Below the pieces are notes generated by a model. That model did no database searches and had not been told where the DNA came from. It worked only from the letters and a program-made list of their open reading frames with translations. From Rhodococcus sp. 1163 (GTDB lineage: Bacteria; Actinomycetota; Actinomycetes; Mycobacteriales; Mycobacteriaceae), in assembly GCF_002091985.1 (NCBI RefSeq), contig NZ_MKKX01000017.1, positions 62,001-126,000 on the forward strand: a DNA stretch of 64,000 nt, in the 5' to 3' direction. A program made the translations under genes and the position numbers. Within the stretch, counting starts at the first letter, position 1; the number at the start of each line of letters is the position of its first letter. Positions 18,542 through 27,625 of the stretch are shown here, piece after piece.

Positions 18542-20151
18542 TTTCTCACATCGCTTGCCGGTACCAGCGCATGTGCACCTGCCCGACGGCCCGAGAAAAC
18601 ACAGTCCGCGAGCGAGAGTCCGCTGACGTAAGAATTCGAACACAGCCCGACAGCAGTGCGGCCGGCAGCGAACAATCCCGGAATAACCACTCCGCCAGCA
18701 TCTTTCACACCTCCAGTGTCCTCATCGACAATGAGTCCACCGAGGGTGATCATCGGGCACGGATTCATCATCTTCGCGATCGCCGAGCCGCCAGGAATGC
18801 CCGCATCGAAGAGCGTGAACGGCGCCGCGAGGACGGGACGTCGGAAGTCGTCGTGCTTGCCCATCGGATCTGCGATTCTCGACGCGATGGCCTCGTTGTG
18901 TCGGTCCACTGTCTCCTGCAGTCCTGCGGGGTCGAGACCGGCAGCGCGCGCCGCTTCTTCGATCGTATTTCCACGCCGGGCCGTGCGCATCAGCCCGGCA
19001 TTCTGGACTCGCTGGAACCACATCGCTTGCTTGGGTAGTTGAGCTTTGGCGTCCCGCACGAGATCCGCATCGGCGAGCAACCAGCCACGGCCGCCGCCCT
19101 TCTCGACGATGGCGTGACCGAGGGCAGCGCCGTAACGAGATTCGTCGACCATGCGCTCACCAGCCCGATCGACGAGCAGGGAGCCGAGGAACGGGACTGC
19201 GGGGACGATGAACCGCCAGGCCGAGATGTTGGCCAACTTTGCCGTACCTGCGCCGACGTCGGTGGCCAAGCCGATGCCACTGCCGTCGTCACCTGCCGTT
19301 CCGAGTGCAATTCCACCGGTGTATTTCGGTGCGTGCGTCTTCATCATCGTGCGGTTCGCGGCGAACCCACCCGCGCTGAGGATGACGCCTCCACGCGCTC
19401 GGATGCGGACCAGACGGCCGTACTTCTTCTCGATCCGAGCGAGTCTGCGCTCGAGCAGGTAGCGAAATTGCGGGGCATAAATGCCCGGCTTCGCGGAGAG
19501 TAAGCCGATCCTTTTGTGAGCCAGCCGGATTCGAGCGGGCGCATCCTTCAACGTCCGACTCTCGATGCCTACGACTCGGCCATCCTCGACGACAAGCGAG
19601 ACCGCGCGAGTCTGCGGTATCAAGTGCACACCCGCATCCCGCGCAGATTTCGCCATCGGACCGTACAACATCTTCCCCGAGGTGCCCTTGCCCTTGGCCC
19701 GATGTCCGCGCGGCGCAGGCGTGGCCACCTCTCGAAATTCCCCTGCGGCCTCACTGCCCGAGTAGTAAAGGTAGTGACGATTGGTGGGATACGAAGTCTT
19801 GTAAGGGCACAGCGACGCTTCGAACGGCACACCGTGATGGGAAAGCCACTCGATCATCTCCGGGCTCTGATCGCAGAACTTTCGCAGGGTGGCCGGGCTG
19901 ACGGCGTCGCCGACCTCCTTGGTCAGGTACGCGAACATCTGCTCGGGGCTGTCCTCGACTCCGGCCTGCCCCTGAACGGACGTACCACCGCCGGCGTAGA
20001 CCACTCCCCCCGAGATCGCGCTGGCACCGCCACCGGCGTACCGATCGAGTGCGATGACGGAACTGCCCGCGGCGACGGCCTCGAGCGCAGCCGCTGCACC
20101 TGCCACACCGAACCCGACGACTACGACGTCGGCGTATAGATCCCAGCTCAC
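18535..20151 (-). CDS. FAD-dependent 3-ketosteroid dehydrogenase family protein, possibly delta4-(5-alpha) type
   Basis: A 538-residue FAD_binding_2 flavoprotein. Dinucleotide motif VVVGFGVAGAAAALEA at residues 11-26; C-terminal FAD loop GLFAAGRTAVGLCSNSYVSGLSLADC. A Tyr-x-Ser pair (SYVSG, Y508 and S510) and a Tyr in ESRYGAALG (Y340) resemble the catalytic Tyr/Tyr/Ser set of 3-ketosteroid delta4-(5-alpha)-dehydrogenase, but the spacing differs from what I recall, so the reaction is tentative. The GTG start at 20151 is fixed by GGGAGG (complement of 20158-20163), six bases before it. Divergent from kstD; a weak KstR-like site lies upstream. Confidence 0.75.
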   Translation of the reverse strand: MSWDLYADVVVVGFGVAGAAAALEAVAAGSSVIALDRYAGGGASAISGGVVYAGGGTSVQGQAGVEDSPEQMFAYLTKEVGDAVSPATLRKFCDQSPEMIEWLSHHGVPFEASLCPYKTSYPTNRHYLYYSGSEAAGEFREVATPAPRGHRAKGKGTSGKMLYGPMAKSARDAGVHLIPQTRAVSLVVEDGRVVGIESRTLKDAPARIRLAHKRIGLLSAKPGIYAPQFRYLLERRLARIEKKYGRLVRIRARGGVILSAGGFAANRTMMKTHAPKYTGGIALGTAGDDGSGIGLATDVGAGTAKLANISAWRFIVPAVPFLGSLLVDRAGERMVDESRYGAALGHAIVEKGGGRGWLLADADLVRDAKAQLPKQAMWFQRVQNAGLMRTARRGNTIEEAARAAGLDPAGLQETVDRHNEAIASRIADPMGKHDDFRRPVLAAPFTLFDAGIPGGSAIAKMMNPCPMITLGGLIVDEDTGGVKDAGGVVIPGLFAAGRTAVGLCSNSYVSGLSLADCVFSGRRAGAHALVPASDVRNV

Positions 20152-20173
20152 GTGAAACCTCCCGAACACGAAC

Positions 20174-20187
20174 TGCAACGTGTTTTT
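20174..20187. promoter_or_regulatory. Weak KstR-like site upstream of the flavin dehydrogenase gene
   Basis: TGCAACGTGTTTTT keeps the AACnnGTT core of the KstR operator but not the outer T/A symmetry. It lies 22 bases upstream of the GTG at 20151. It may be a low-affinity site, or chance. Confidence 0.4.
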
Positions 20188-20251
20188 GTTCTGGAATCGA
20201 TTTTCATCAATTCTTCCTGGCAGAAAGCATGGACTGACACCCACATCATTC

Positions 20252-20265
20252 TATAACGTGTTCTA
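20252..20265. promoter_or_regulatory. KstR operator overlapping the kstD promoter/start
   Basis: TATAACGTGTTCTA, a full match to TnnAACnnGTTnnA. It ends one base before the kstD ATG (20267), far closer than the other KstR sites in the window (35-44 bases). The TATAAC at its left end could be a -10 element placing the transcript start at or very near the ATG. Confidence 0.85.
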
Positions 20266-20266
20266 C

Positions 20267-21934
20267 ATGAACAAGCAGGAATACGACATCGTCGTGGTCG
20301 GTAGCGGCGCGGGCGGAATGACGGCGGCGCTCACCGCAGCACATCGAGGACTCAGCGTCGTCCTCATCGAGAAGGCAGCAAAGTTCGGCGGATCCACCGC
20401 CCGGTCGGGTGGCGGTGTGTGGGTCCCGAACAACGAAGTACTCGAACGCGACGGCGTCGACGACACCCCGGAGGCCGCGCGCGACTACCTACACGCGATC
20501 ATCGGCGACGTCGTGTCCAAGGAACGCATCGACACCTATCTCGAACGCGGACCCGAAATGCTGAGCTTCGTGTTGAAGAACTCGCCGCTGAAAATGCAGT
20601 GGGTCCCGGGATATTCGGACTACTACCCGGAAGCACCGGGCGGACGGGTCGGCGGACGATCGGTAGAACCGACTCCGTTCGACTCCACCTGCCTGGGCTC
20701 CGAGGTCGACAATCTCGAACCCGATTACGGCAAGGCGCCACTGAACGTGGTGATCACTCAGGCGGACTACCGGGCGATCAACCTTCTGCGACGCCACCCG
20801 AGCGGACTGGCCCGCGTGATGCGCGTCGGGATGCGCTGGATGGGCGCCAAGCTCACCGGCAAGCACCTACTCGGCCGCGGCCAAGCACTGTCCGCCGGAC
20901 TGCGTGCCGGCCTCCTCGACGCCAACGTGCCGGTGCTCCTCGAGACTCCGATGACAGACTTCCACGTCGAGGACGGCCGTGTCGTCGGCGTCGTCGTGGG
21001 CGGTTCCGACTCGGTCATCAGGGCCAAGCTGGGCGTCGTGCTGGCGTCGGGTGGTTTCGAGCACAACGCGGAGATGCGTAAGAAATACCAGCGTCAGCCG
21101 ATCGGGACCGAATGGACGGTCGGCGCTGCGGCCAACACCGGCGACGGTATCACGGCAGGCCAAAAGCTCGGTGCAGCAGTAGATCTCATGGACGACGCCT
21201 GGTGGGGTCCTTCGATTCCGCTGACCGGCGGCCCGTGGTTCTGTATCGCCGAGCGCACGCTGCCCGGCGGCATCATGGTCAACACCGCAGGAAAGCGTTT
21301 CCTCAACGAGGCGGCACCCTACGTCGAGGCCGTGCACATGATGTACGGCGGCGAGTACGGCATCGGTGAGGGTCCCGGCGACAACATCCCGACATGGATG
21401 ATCATCGACCAGCGCTACCGCGATCGCTACATCTTCGCCGGGCTGACCCCGAAGAAGCGGTTCCCCTCTCGTTGGTTGGAGTCCGGTGTGGTCGTCAAAG
21501 CCGACACCGTCGCCGAACTTGCAGAGAAGACGGGCATGCCCGTCGAACAGCTCACCGCAACGGTGGAGCGCTTCAACGGATTTGCACGCAGCGGAGTCGA
21601 CGAGGACTTCCGTCGAGGCGACAGCGGCTACGACAAGTACTACGGAGACAAGACCAACAAGCCGAACCCGAGTCTCGGCGTGATCGACAAGCCGCCCTAC
21701 TACGCCGTGAAGATGGTGCCTGGCGATCTGGGCACCAAGGGCGGGCTCGTCACTGATGCCGACGCCCGGGTACTGCGCGAGGACGGAAGCGTCATCGACG
21801 GTTTGTACGCAATCGGCAACGCCAGCGCCCCGGTGATGGGCCACACCTACGCGGGCCCTGGCGCCACCATCGGACCCGCGATGACGTTCGGCTACCTGGC
21901 CGTTCTCGACATGGCGAGCAGGGCGTCTCAGTGA
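20267..21934 (+). CDS. kstD: 3-ketosteroid delta1-dehydrogenase KstD
   Basis: Flavoprotein of 555 residues that introduces the 1,2 double bond into 3-ketosteroids, the step that with KshA triggers ring B opening. FAD motif IVVVGSGAGGMTAALTAAHRG at residues 8-28; the active-site tyrosines are in PGYSDYYPE (Y119), PYVEAVHMMY and GHTYAGPGATIG, all as in known KstD. The start MNKQEYD at 20267 is required to keep the FAD motif; there is no ribosome site because the KstR operator fills that position, so the message may be leaderless. Overlaps the next gene by GTGA. Orthologue of Rv3537. Confidence 0.95.
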   Translation: MNKQEYDIVVVGSGAGGMTAALTAAHRGLSVVLIEKAAKFGGSTARSGGGVWVPNNEVLERDGVDDTPEAARDYLHAIIGDVVSKERIDTYLERGPEMLSFVLKNSPLKMQWVPGYSDYYPEAPGGRVGGRSVEPTPFDSTCLGSEVDNLEPDYGKAPLNVVITQADYRAINLLRRHPSGLARVMRVGMRWMGAKLTGKHLLGRGQALSAGLRAGLLDANVPVLLETPMTDFHVEDGRVVGVVVGGSDSVIRAKLGVVLASGGFEHNAEMRKKYQRQPIGTEWTVGAAANTGDGITAGQKLGAAVDLMDDAWWGPSIPLTGGPWFCIAERTLPGGIMVNTAGKRFLNEAAPYVEAVHMMYGGEYGIGEGPGDNIPTWMIIDQRYRDRYIFAGLTPKKRFPSRWLESGVVVKADTVAELAEKTGMPVEQLTATVERFNGFARSGVDEDFRRGDSGYDKYYGDKTNKPNPSLGVIDKPPYYAVKMVPGDLGTKGGLVTDADARVLREDGSVIDGLYAIGNASAPVMGHTYAGPGATIGPAMTFGYLAVLDMASRASQ

Positions 21935-22791
21935 GCATCGATCCCGACCTCGCGATCGGCGCCGAGTTACCGGCGGAAGAGTTTTCGTGGACTGCGAACG
22001 ACGTGCAGACATTCCACCTGGCGGTCGGGGCCGGTGGGTCCCCCACCGACCCTCGCGAACTCCGCTACTTGGACGACGCCAAGCCGAAGGTGCTCCCGAC
22101 CTTCGCGACAGTGGCAGCCACCTTCCACGAGGTCGAAGCACCTCGGGTGCAGTTCCCCGGTGTCGACATCGACCTCGCCAAGGTGGTGCACGGCAGTCAG
22201 GGCGTGACCGTCTCCGGTCCCATTCCTGCTGCCGGACAGGCCCGGACGATCACTCGCATCACCGATATCTGGGACAAGGGCAGCGCAGCAGTCATCGTGC
22301 AGGAGAAGATCACGACCTCGCTCGACGGCACCGAGCTGTGGCGGGCGAGGTCATCGATCTTCGCCCGAGGTGAAGGCGGCTTCGGTGGCGAGAGAGGACC
22401 GTCCAACAAGGCCGTTCTACCCGAACGGGCGCCGGACGCCGAAACTTCGATAGCGATTCTGCCGCAACAGGCATTGATGTACCGCATGTGCGGCGATCGC
22501 AATCCACTGCACTCCGATCCCCAGTTCGCTGCCGCTGCAGGGTTTCCCAACCCGATTCTGCACGGTCTGTGCACATACTCGATGGTGTGCAAGGCCGTCA
22601 CCGACACGGTCCTCGACGGTGATGTCGACGCAATCAGCAGTTTCGACGCCAGGTTCGCAGGCGTCGTCTACCCTGGCGAGACCTTGGCCTGCCGTATCTG
22701 GCTCGAAGGCGGTAGATATTTGATCAGCGTCACCGTTCCCGCACGAGAGAACGCGCCGGCCCTCGCCGATGTCGTATTGACAACCCGCTAA
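21931..22791 (+). CDS. MaoC-like 2-enoyl-CoA hydratase (Rv3538-type)
   Basis: A 286-residue double hot-dog protein. The C-terminal hot-dog carries the R-specific hydratase signature GDRNPLHSDPQFAAAAGFPNPILHG with catalytic Asp and His. The N-terminal repeat lacks it, as is usual for two-domain MaoC hydratases. GTG start at 21931 overlaps the kstD stop. The likely orthologue is Rv3538, a hydratase linked to steroid side-chain beta-oxidation; the exact enoyl-CoA substrate is inferred. Confidence 0.87.
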   Translation: MSIDPDLAIGAELPAEEFSWTANDVQTFHLAVGAGGSPTDPRELRYLDDAKPKVLPTFATVAATFHEVEAPRVQFPGVDIDLAKVVHGSQGVTVSGPIPAAGQARTITRITDIWDKGSAAVIVQEKITTSLDGTELWRARSSIFARGEGGFGGERGPSNKAVLPERAPDAETSIAILPQQALMYRMCGDRNPLHSDPQFAAAAGFPNPILHGLCTYSMVCKAVTDTVLDGDVDAISSFDARFAGVVYPGETLACRIWLEGGRYLISVTVPARENAPALADVVLTTR

Positions 22792-22831
22792 ACCCATTTC
22801 GTATCTTCGAGACGACGGAGTACTCAGCACT

Positions 22832-24565
22832 ATGTCCGATCTGAACCGCCGAAAATTCATCGCCGCAGGCGCGGGCGCACTCGCGGTGGCATCCGTGATG
22901 CGCGCCGCCCCTGTGGGTGCCGTGCCTTTCGGCAGCCCTGAAAGCACCATCCCACCACCCCCGAACTTTCCGTCGGGAATTCCCCTCTACCAGCAGCGTT
23001 ATCAGAACTGGTCGAAGGAGATCATTCTCGACGCCATCTGGACCTGTTCCCCGGCCACACCGGACGATGTAGTTCGACTGGCGAATTGGGCCCATGAGAA
23101 CTCGTATCGCATCAGGCCGCGTGGCGCGATGCATGGGTGGACGCCGTTGACGATCGTCAACGGCGAGAACCTCGACCGGGTCGTACTGGTCGACACCATG
23201 GTTCATCTGAACGGGATTTCCGTCGACCCCGCAGATTCGGATCGTCCTGCAACGGTGACCGCCGGTGCCGGCGCGACCCTGGAGGCGATGCTTCAGCAAC
23301 TCGAGAACAACGGTCTCGGCTGGGTCAGCGTGCCCGCTCCGGGAGTACTGTCCATCGCAGGCGCGCTGGCCGTCGATGCCCATGGTGCTGCGATTCCGGC
23401 CGCAGGTGAGATCCCAGTACCCGGAACCACGTACGGTTCGTTGAGCAATCTGGTGACCGCTTTGACCGCTGTCGTCTGGGACGGTGACGCCTATGCTTTG
23501 CGCTCGTTCGATCGATCCGACCCGGAAATTACGCCACTACTGACACACCTGGGTCGCGTGTTCCTGACTTCTGTCACGATGATGGCCGGTGCCAATCCAC
23601 GTATGCGCTGCCAGAGTTATACCGACATCGGTTGGCGCGAAATGTTCGGCGAACCAAGCGCACCGGGACGGACATTCGAGAGTTTTCTCAAGCAAACCGG
23701 TCGCGTCGAGGCCATCTGGTATCCGTTCACCGAGAACCCATGGCTCAAAGTGTGGTCGATCTGCCCCGAAAAGCCTTTGACGGCACGCGAGGTGACCGGT
23801 CCGTACAACTACATCTTCTCCGATAATTTGCCCGAGATCGCGTCCGACCTGATCGGACAGCTGACTGCCGGAGTAACCTCCATCGCACCCGCTTTCGGGC
23901 AGTTCTTCTACACCGCCACTGTCGGGGGATTGGCTGCGACGGGGTCGAACGATCTGTGGGGATGGGCGAAGAACGTCCAGTTCTACATCAAGCCCAGCAC
24001 TCTTCTGTTGACCGAGGGCGGTGGAGCGGTCATCACCAGCCGCGACAACGTCGCGCGGGTGATCCACGACTTCACCGTCTGGTTCGAACAACGGGTGTCG
24101 TACTACCAATCGATCGGCCAGTTTCCGATCAACGGTCCAGTGGAAATCCGCTGTTGCGGCATGGACGCAGAGTCGGATCTCCTCGTCGATTCTGCTGGGC
24201 CACCGACGATCTCGGCAATGCGGCCGCGACCCGACCATCCCGAGTGGGACACTGCCATTTGGCTCAACGTGCTCGGCGTCCCCGGCACACCGGGGATGTT
24301 CGCCTTCTATCGCGAGATGGAACAGTGGATGCGCTCGCATTACACCGGCGGCTGGGCGACATTCCGTCCCGAATGGTCGAAAGGTTGGGCGTTCAGCACC
24401 GAGCTTCCGTACAAGGATGCGGACGTGATCGAAAACATCCTGCCCGACACTTATCGTGAAGGGGTGCCCGTCAGCGAGAACTGGGACACCGCGCGGGCCA
24501 CGTACAACGACCTCGATCCACACCGGATCTACTCGAATTCCTTCATCGATCAACTGCTTCCCTGA
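22832..24565 (+). CDS. Class II cholesterol oxidase, Tat-exported, covalent FAD type
   Basis: A 577-residue VAO-family flavoprotein resembling the Brevibacterium type II cholesterol oxidase, which oxidises the 3-beta-OH of cholesterol and isomerises the double bond. A twin-arginine signal (NRRKFIAAGAGALAVASVM) is followed by a mature part starting around residue 31. The FAD-binding region has RPRGAMHGWTP, where H101 is the expected covalent FAD attachment. A substrate-binding domain fills the C-terminal half. It lies 40 bases after the MaoC gene in the kstD operon, so KstR control is likely. Exported, it would act on cholesterol outside the cytoplasm. Confidence 0.88.
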   Translation: MSDLNRRKFIAAGAGALAVASVMRAAPVGAVPFGSPESTIPPPPNFPSGIPLYQQRYQNWSKEIILDAIWTCSPATPDDVVRLANWAHENSYRIRPRGAMHGWTPLTIVNGENLDRVVLVDTMVHLNGISVDPADSDRPATVTAGAGATLEAMLQQLENNGLGWVSVPAPGVLSIAGALAVDAHGAAIPAAGEIPVPGTTYGSLSNLVTALTAVVWDGDAYALRSFDRSDPEITPLLTHLGRVFLTSVTMMAGANPRMRCQSYTDIGWREMFGEPSAPGRTFESFLKQTGRVEAIWYPFTENPWLKVWSICPEKPLTAREVTGPYNYIFSDNLPEIASDLIGQLTAGVTSIAPAFGQFFYTATVGGLAATGSNDLWGWAKNVQFYIKPSTLLLTEGGGAVITSRDNVARVIHDFTVWFEQRVSYYQSIGQFPINGPVEIRCCGMDAESDLLVDSAGPPTISAMRPRPDHPEWDTAIWLNVLGVPGTPGMFAFYREMEQWMRSHYTGGWATFRPEWSKGWAFSTELPYKDADVIENILPDTYREGVPVSENWDTARATYNDLDPHRIYSNSFIDQLLP

Positions 24566-24583
24566 GTCGAACATCTCACTTTC

Positions 24584-24640
24584 CCGGCTTCCCACATTCT
24601 GCGTTCGAAGTGATTCGAGTTGCGAAGTGTGGGAAGTTGG
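24584..24640 (+). terminator. Imperfect hairpin after the cholesterol oxidase gene
   Basis: CTTCCCACA at 24588-24596 pairs with TGTGGGAAG at 24628-24636, extended by CCGG/TTGG with two wobble pairs, around a 31-base loop. It follows the cholesterol oxidase stop and precedes the ribosome site of the next gene. It probably ends the kstD operon or acts as an operator; no T-run is present. Confidence 0.45.
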
Positions 24641-24687
24641 GCAGTGATGAGAAACCGACGACACGACGCAGTGGAAGGATGCACCGG

Positions 24688-26991
24688 GTGAAATGGTGGT
24701 TGTATCCGCTAGTGGCATCGGCCGCATGTATCGGCTACATCTTCACCCCGGATGGCACCGTGTCCAATGTCCTCTACGTCGGTATCGGCCTGTCTGCGGT
24801 GATCGCAGTGCTCGTCGGGATCGCGGTGAATCGTCCTGTCTCCCGCGCGCCATGGTGGATGATCGCACTCGGCACCTCGATGTGGCTGACAGGGGACGTT
24901 GCGTTCTTCTGGATCGAGCACGTCGACGGCCACCTGCCCGTCCCCTCGGTAGCCGATGCCATTTACATACTCGGCTACCCACTGTTCGCGTTCGGACTCT
25001 TTCTCCTGGTGCGGCAGGGCTGGCGGCGAGGCGAGTTCGGGCACGTCGCCAACAGTGTGATCGTCATGATCGCGTTCGGCCTCATCCTGTGGGTGCTCGT
25101 CATCCCGGCCGACGGCGTGAACGTCTCGACCGCGTCGGGTGTGGCTGCAATCGCCTATCCAGCGATGGACGTCCTCATGCTCGGGCTCCTGGTTCATTTC
25201 CTCGGCACAGTTCAGTGGCAGAGCACGTCTTTTCGACTTCTGGCCGCATCGGCGGCGGTAACGCTGGCCACTGACACCACCATGCGCGTCGGTTCGGCCG
25301 AGGTACCGACCATGGCCCCCAATATCACCGTCGCCGGTTACGTCGTCTGCTACGTCCTACTCGGAACAGCTGCTGTTCATCCGTCGATGAGATATCTGAC
25401 AGTTCCCCGTGCACAGCGCGGCTCGCCGAGCACTCTCGAAGCCTCGTTCAGCACGCCCACCACGATCGTTCTCACACTGGCGGTGCTGACGCCGGGCGCA
25501 ATCATGGCAACCTTTCTCATCCGTGGGACGCCCGTCACCGAGTGGGGGTGGGGAATCATGCTGTCAGCGACGGTGCTCGTTTCCTTGGTGTTCGTTCGAG
25601 TCACCGAACTGCTGCGACTGCTCCGTAGGCAGACCGCCACCCTACGATTGGCTGCTCAGACCGATCATCTGACCGGGACGCGTAATCGTCGAGGGTTGGA
25701 AGAATGGATCGACGCCAATAGCGGTCCTCTCGCCCTGCTGTTACTCGACGTAGATCGGTTCAAGGAAGTCAACGACACGTTCGGGCACGCGGTCGGCGAC
25801 GATGTGCTCCGTGCCGTCGCCGACCGACTGGTTGGCGCCGTCGGCACCGGTGGGGTACTCGCCAGACTCGGGGCGGACGAGTTCGCCGTTGCACTCGCCG
25901 TGGACGACACACATTCCGAGGCCGTTGCCGCAGCGCACAAGATGCATGCGGCGCTGTGCTGCCCCATCAGTGTCGGAGGTGCGACGCTTCTCGTGGAGGC
26001 CAGCATCGGTATCGCACTGAGTGATCGGACCGCCTCGCGAACCGGGACACGTATTGCCTCGGGCAACGAACTATCCAGTGCACGCTCCGACGACTTGGTC
26101 CACCGATCCAATCTGGCGATGCAATCGGCCAAGTTGGTGCAACCACGTATCGCAAGCTACGAACCGTCGATGGACCGCGACAGCAGCCGCCAGTTGCATC
26201 TGCTCAGTGAGCTCACCACTGCGATCGATGCCCGCGAACTCGAGCTGTACTACCAACTGCAGGTAAATCTCGACTCGATGGAGGCCACCGGGGTCGAAGC
26301 GCTTCTCCGATGGAACCACCCTGTCGAAGGCATCATCGAACCCGATCAGTTCCTCCCGATGGCCGAGCACACCGGACTGATCAGGCCGCTGGCCAACTTC
26401 GTCTTGAGTGAGGCGTTGGCCCACCGCAAGGAATGGAGCGAAGCAGGGGTGGAGCTCAACGTCTCGGTCAACATCTCCACACGCAATCTTCTCGACAGCA
26501 CTCTCGTAGAGCAGGTTCGACGCTCGCTCGCCGCCGCCGGCGCCGCGCCCGAGGATTTGACCATCGAGATCACCGAAACCTCGTCGATGGCTGATCCGCT
26601 CGTCGCCATCGAGTCGCTGTTGGGCCTGCGCAAGCTCGGAGTCACGCTTGCGATCGACGACTACGGCACCGGGTACAGCGCACTCGCCTACCTGCAGCGG
26701 CTTCCCGTGCAGCAATTGAAGATCGACAAGACCTTCGTCAGCGACATGGCACACGATCAGGCTCACGGCATCATCGTCAGATCCACGATCGATCTGGCCC
26801 GAACCCTCGGCCTGACCATCACGGCCGAGGGCGTAGAAGACGCCGCCACCCTGCTCGAATTACGTAAGCTCGCTTGTACAACCGCTCAGGGATACTTTGT
26901 GGGACGCCCAGTTCCCGCACATCGAATTCCGGATTCGGTCGCGGAGTCGAACGCCAAACTGAAGGAATACACGAAGACATATGAACGATGA
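24688..26991 (+). CDS. Membrane GGDEF-EAL c-di-GMP signalling protein
   Basis: About 767 residues. Around nine hydrophobic helices occupy residues 1-300, then a GGDEF domain and an EAL domain. The GGDEF motif is degenerate (RLGADEF), so cyclase activity is doubtful. The EAL domain keeps its residues: VEALLRWNHP, NISTRNLLD, IEITETSS, IDDYGTGYSALAYL, KIDKTFV and AEGVED, so it may be a c-di-GMP phosphodiesterase. GTG 24688 is chosen because AAGGA at 24675-24679 has ideal spacing to it and a hairpin occupies the earlier region. Its last 11 bases overlap bluB. Confidence 0.87.
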   Translation: MKWWLYPLVASAACIGYIFTPDGTVSNVLYVGIGLSAVIAVLVGIAVNRPVSRAPWWMIALGTSMWLTGDVAFFWIEHVDGHLPVPSVADAIYILGYPLFAFGLFLLVRQGWRRGEFGHVANSVIVMIAFGLILWVLVIPADGVNVSTASGVAAIAYPAMDVLMLGLLVHFLGTVQWQSTSFRLLAASAAVTLATDTTMRVGSAEVPTMAPNITVAGYVVCYVLLGTAAVHPSMRYLTVPRAQRGSPSTLEASFSTPTTIVLTLAVLTPGAIMATFLIRGTPVTEWGWGIMLSATVLVSLVFVRVTELLRLLRRQTATLRLAAQTDHLTGTRNRRGLEEWIDANSGPLALLLLDVDRFKEVNDTFGHAVGDDVLRAVADRLVGAVGTGGVLARLGADEFAVALAVDDTHSEAVAAAHKMHAALCCPISVGGATLLVEASIGIALSDRTASRTGTRIASGNELSSARSDDLVHRSNLAMQSAKLVQPRIASYEPSMDRDSSRQLHLLSELTTAIDARELELYYQLQVNLDSMEATGVEALLRWNHPVEGIIEPDQFLPMAEHTGLIRPLANFVLSEALAHRKEWSEAGVELNVSVNISTRNLLDSTLVEQVRRSLAAAGAAPEDLTIEITETSSMADPLVAIESLLGLRKLGVTLAIDDYGTGYSALAYLQRLPVQQLKIDKTFVSDMAHDQAHGIIVRSTIDLARTLGLTITAEGVEDAATLLELRKLACTTAQGYFVGRPVPAHRIPDSVAESNAKLKEYTKTYER

Positions 26992-27625
26992 CGACAACCC
27001 GATGTCGGTGTACACGGCCATCGCAATGCGACGCGACGTGCGCGCAGAGTTCGACGGCAACTCGGTCGACGACGAGGTATTACAGCGAATCCTGAGCGCC
27101 GCACACAAGGCGCCGAGCGTCGGCAACACCCAACCGTGGGACTTCGTCGTCATCCAGAACCCCGACACGCTCGCCACCTTCGCCGCACACGTGGCGCAGA
27201 AGCGTCGAGCGTTCGCAGACTCGCTACCGCCCGAACGCAAAGCTACTTTCGATCCCATTCGCATCGAAGGAATCGAAACGAGCTGCACCGGCGTCGTGGT
27301 CACCTACGACCCGACCCGAGGAGGCCAACATATTCTCGGACGCGCGAGCGTCGAGGACACCGGCCTGTTCTCAGCCGTCCTTGCCATCCAGAACCTGTGG
27401 TTGGCTGCGATCTCCGAACGTATCGGAGTCGGATGGGTGTCCTTCTACGAAGAGGACTACCTGAAAGACCTGCTGGGAATCCCGGACCCGATCCGGCCGA
27501 TCGCCTGGTTGTGTGTCGGCCCGGTCACCGAGTTCGCCGAGACTCCCGACCTGGAACGATTCGGATGGCGCCATCGACGCCCGCTCGTCGAGGCAGTGCA
27601 CTACGAGAAGTTCGGCGGCGCGTGA
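26981..27625 (+). CDS. bluB: 5,6-dimethylbenzimidazole synthase BluB
   Basis: A 214-residue nitroreductase-fold enzyme that breaks down reduced FMN with O2 to form 5,6-dimethylbenzimidazole, the lower ligand of vitamin B12. Typical stretches are the N-terminal AIAMRRDVRAEF with a conserved Asp, HKAPSVGNTQPWDFVVI, GVGWVSFYEEDYLKDLLGIP and IAWLCVGPV. It overlaps the GGDEF-EAL gene by 11 bases and the lipoprotein gene by 4, so the three form one operon. No other cobalamin gene is nearby. Confidence 0.9.
   Translation: MNDDDNPMSVYTAIAMRRDVRAEFDGNSVDDEVLQRILSAAHKAPSVGNTQPWDFVVIQNPDTLATFAAHVAQKRRAFADSLPPERKATFDPIRIEGIETSCTGVVVTYDPTRGGQHILGRASVEDTGLFSAVLAIQNLWLAAISERIGVGWVSFYEEDYLKDLLGIPDPIRPIAWLCVGPVTEFAETPDLERFGWRHRRPLVEAVHYEKFGGA

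Noticed and set aside
27136-27621. Upstream extension of the lipoprotein gene
   Set aside because: It lies within bluB in a different frame and would remove the signal peptide and lipobox from the N terminus.
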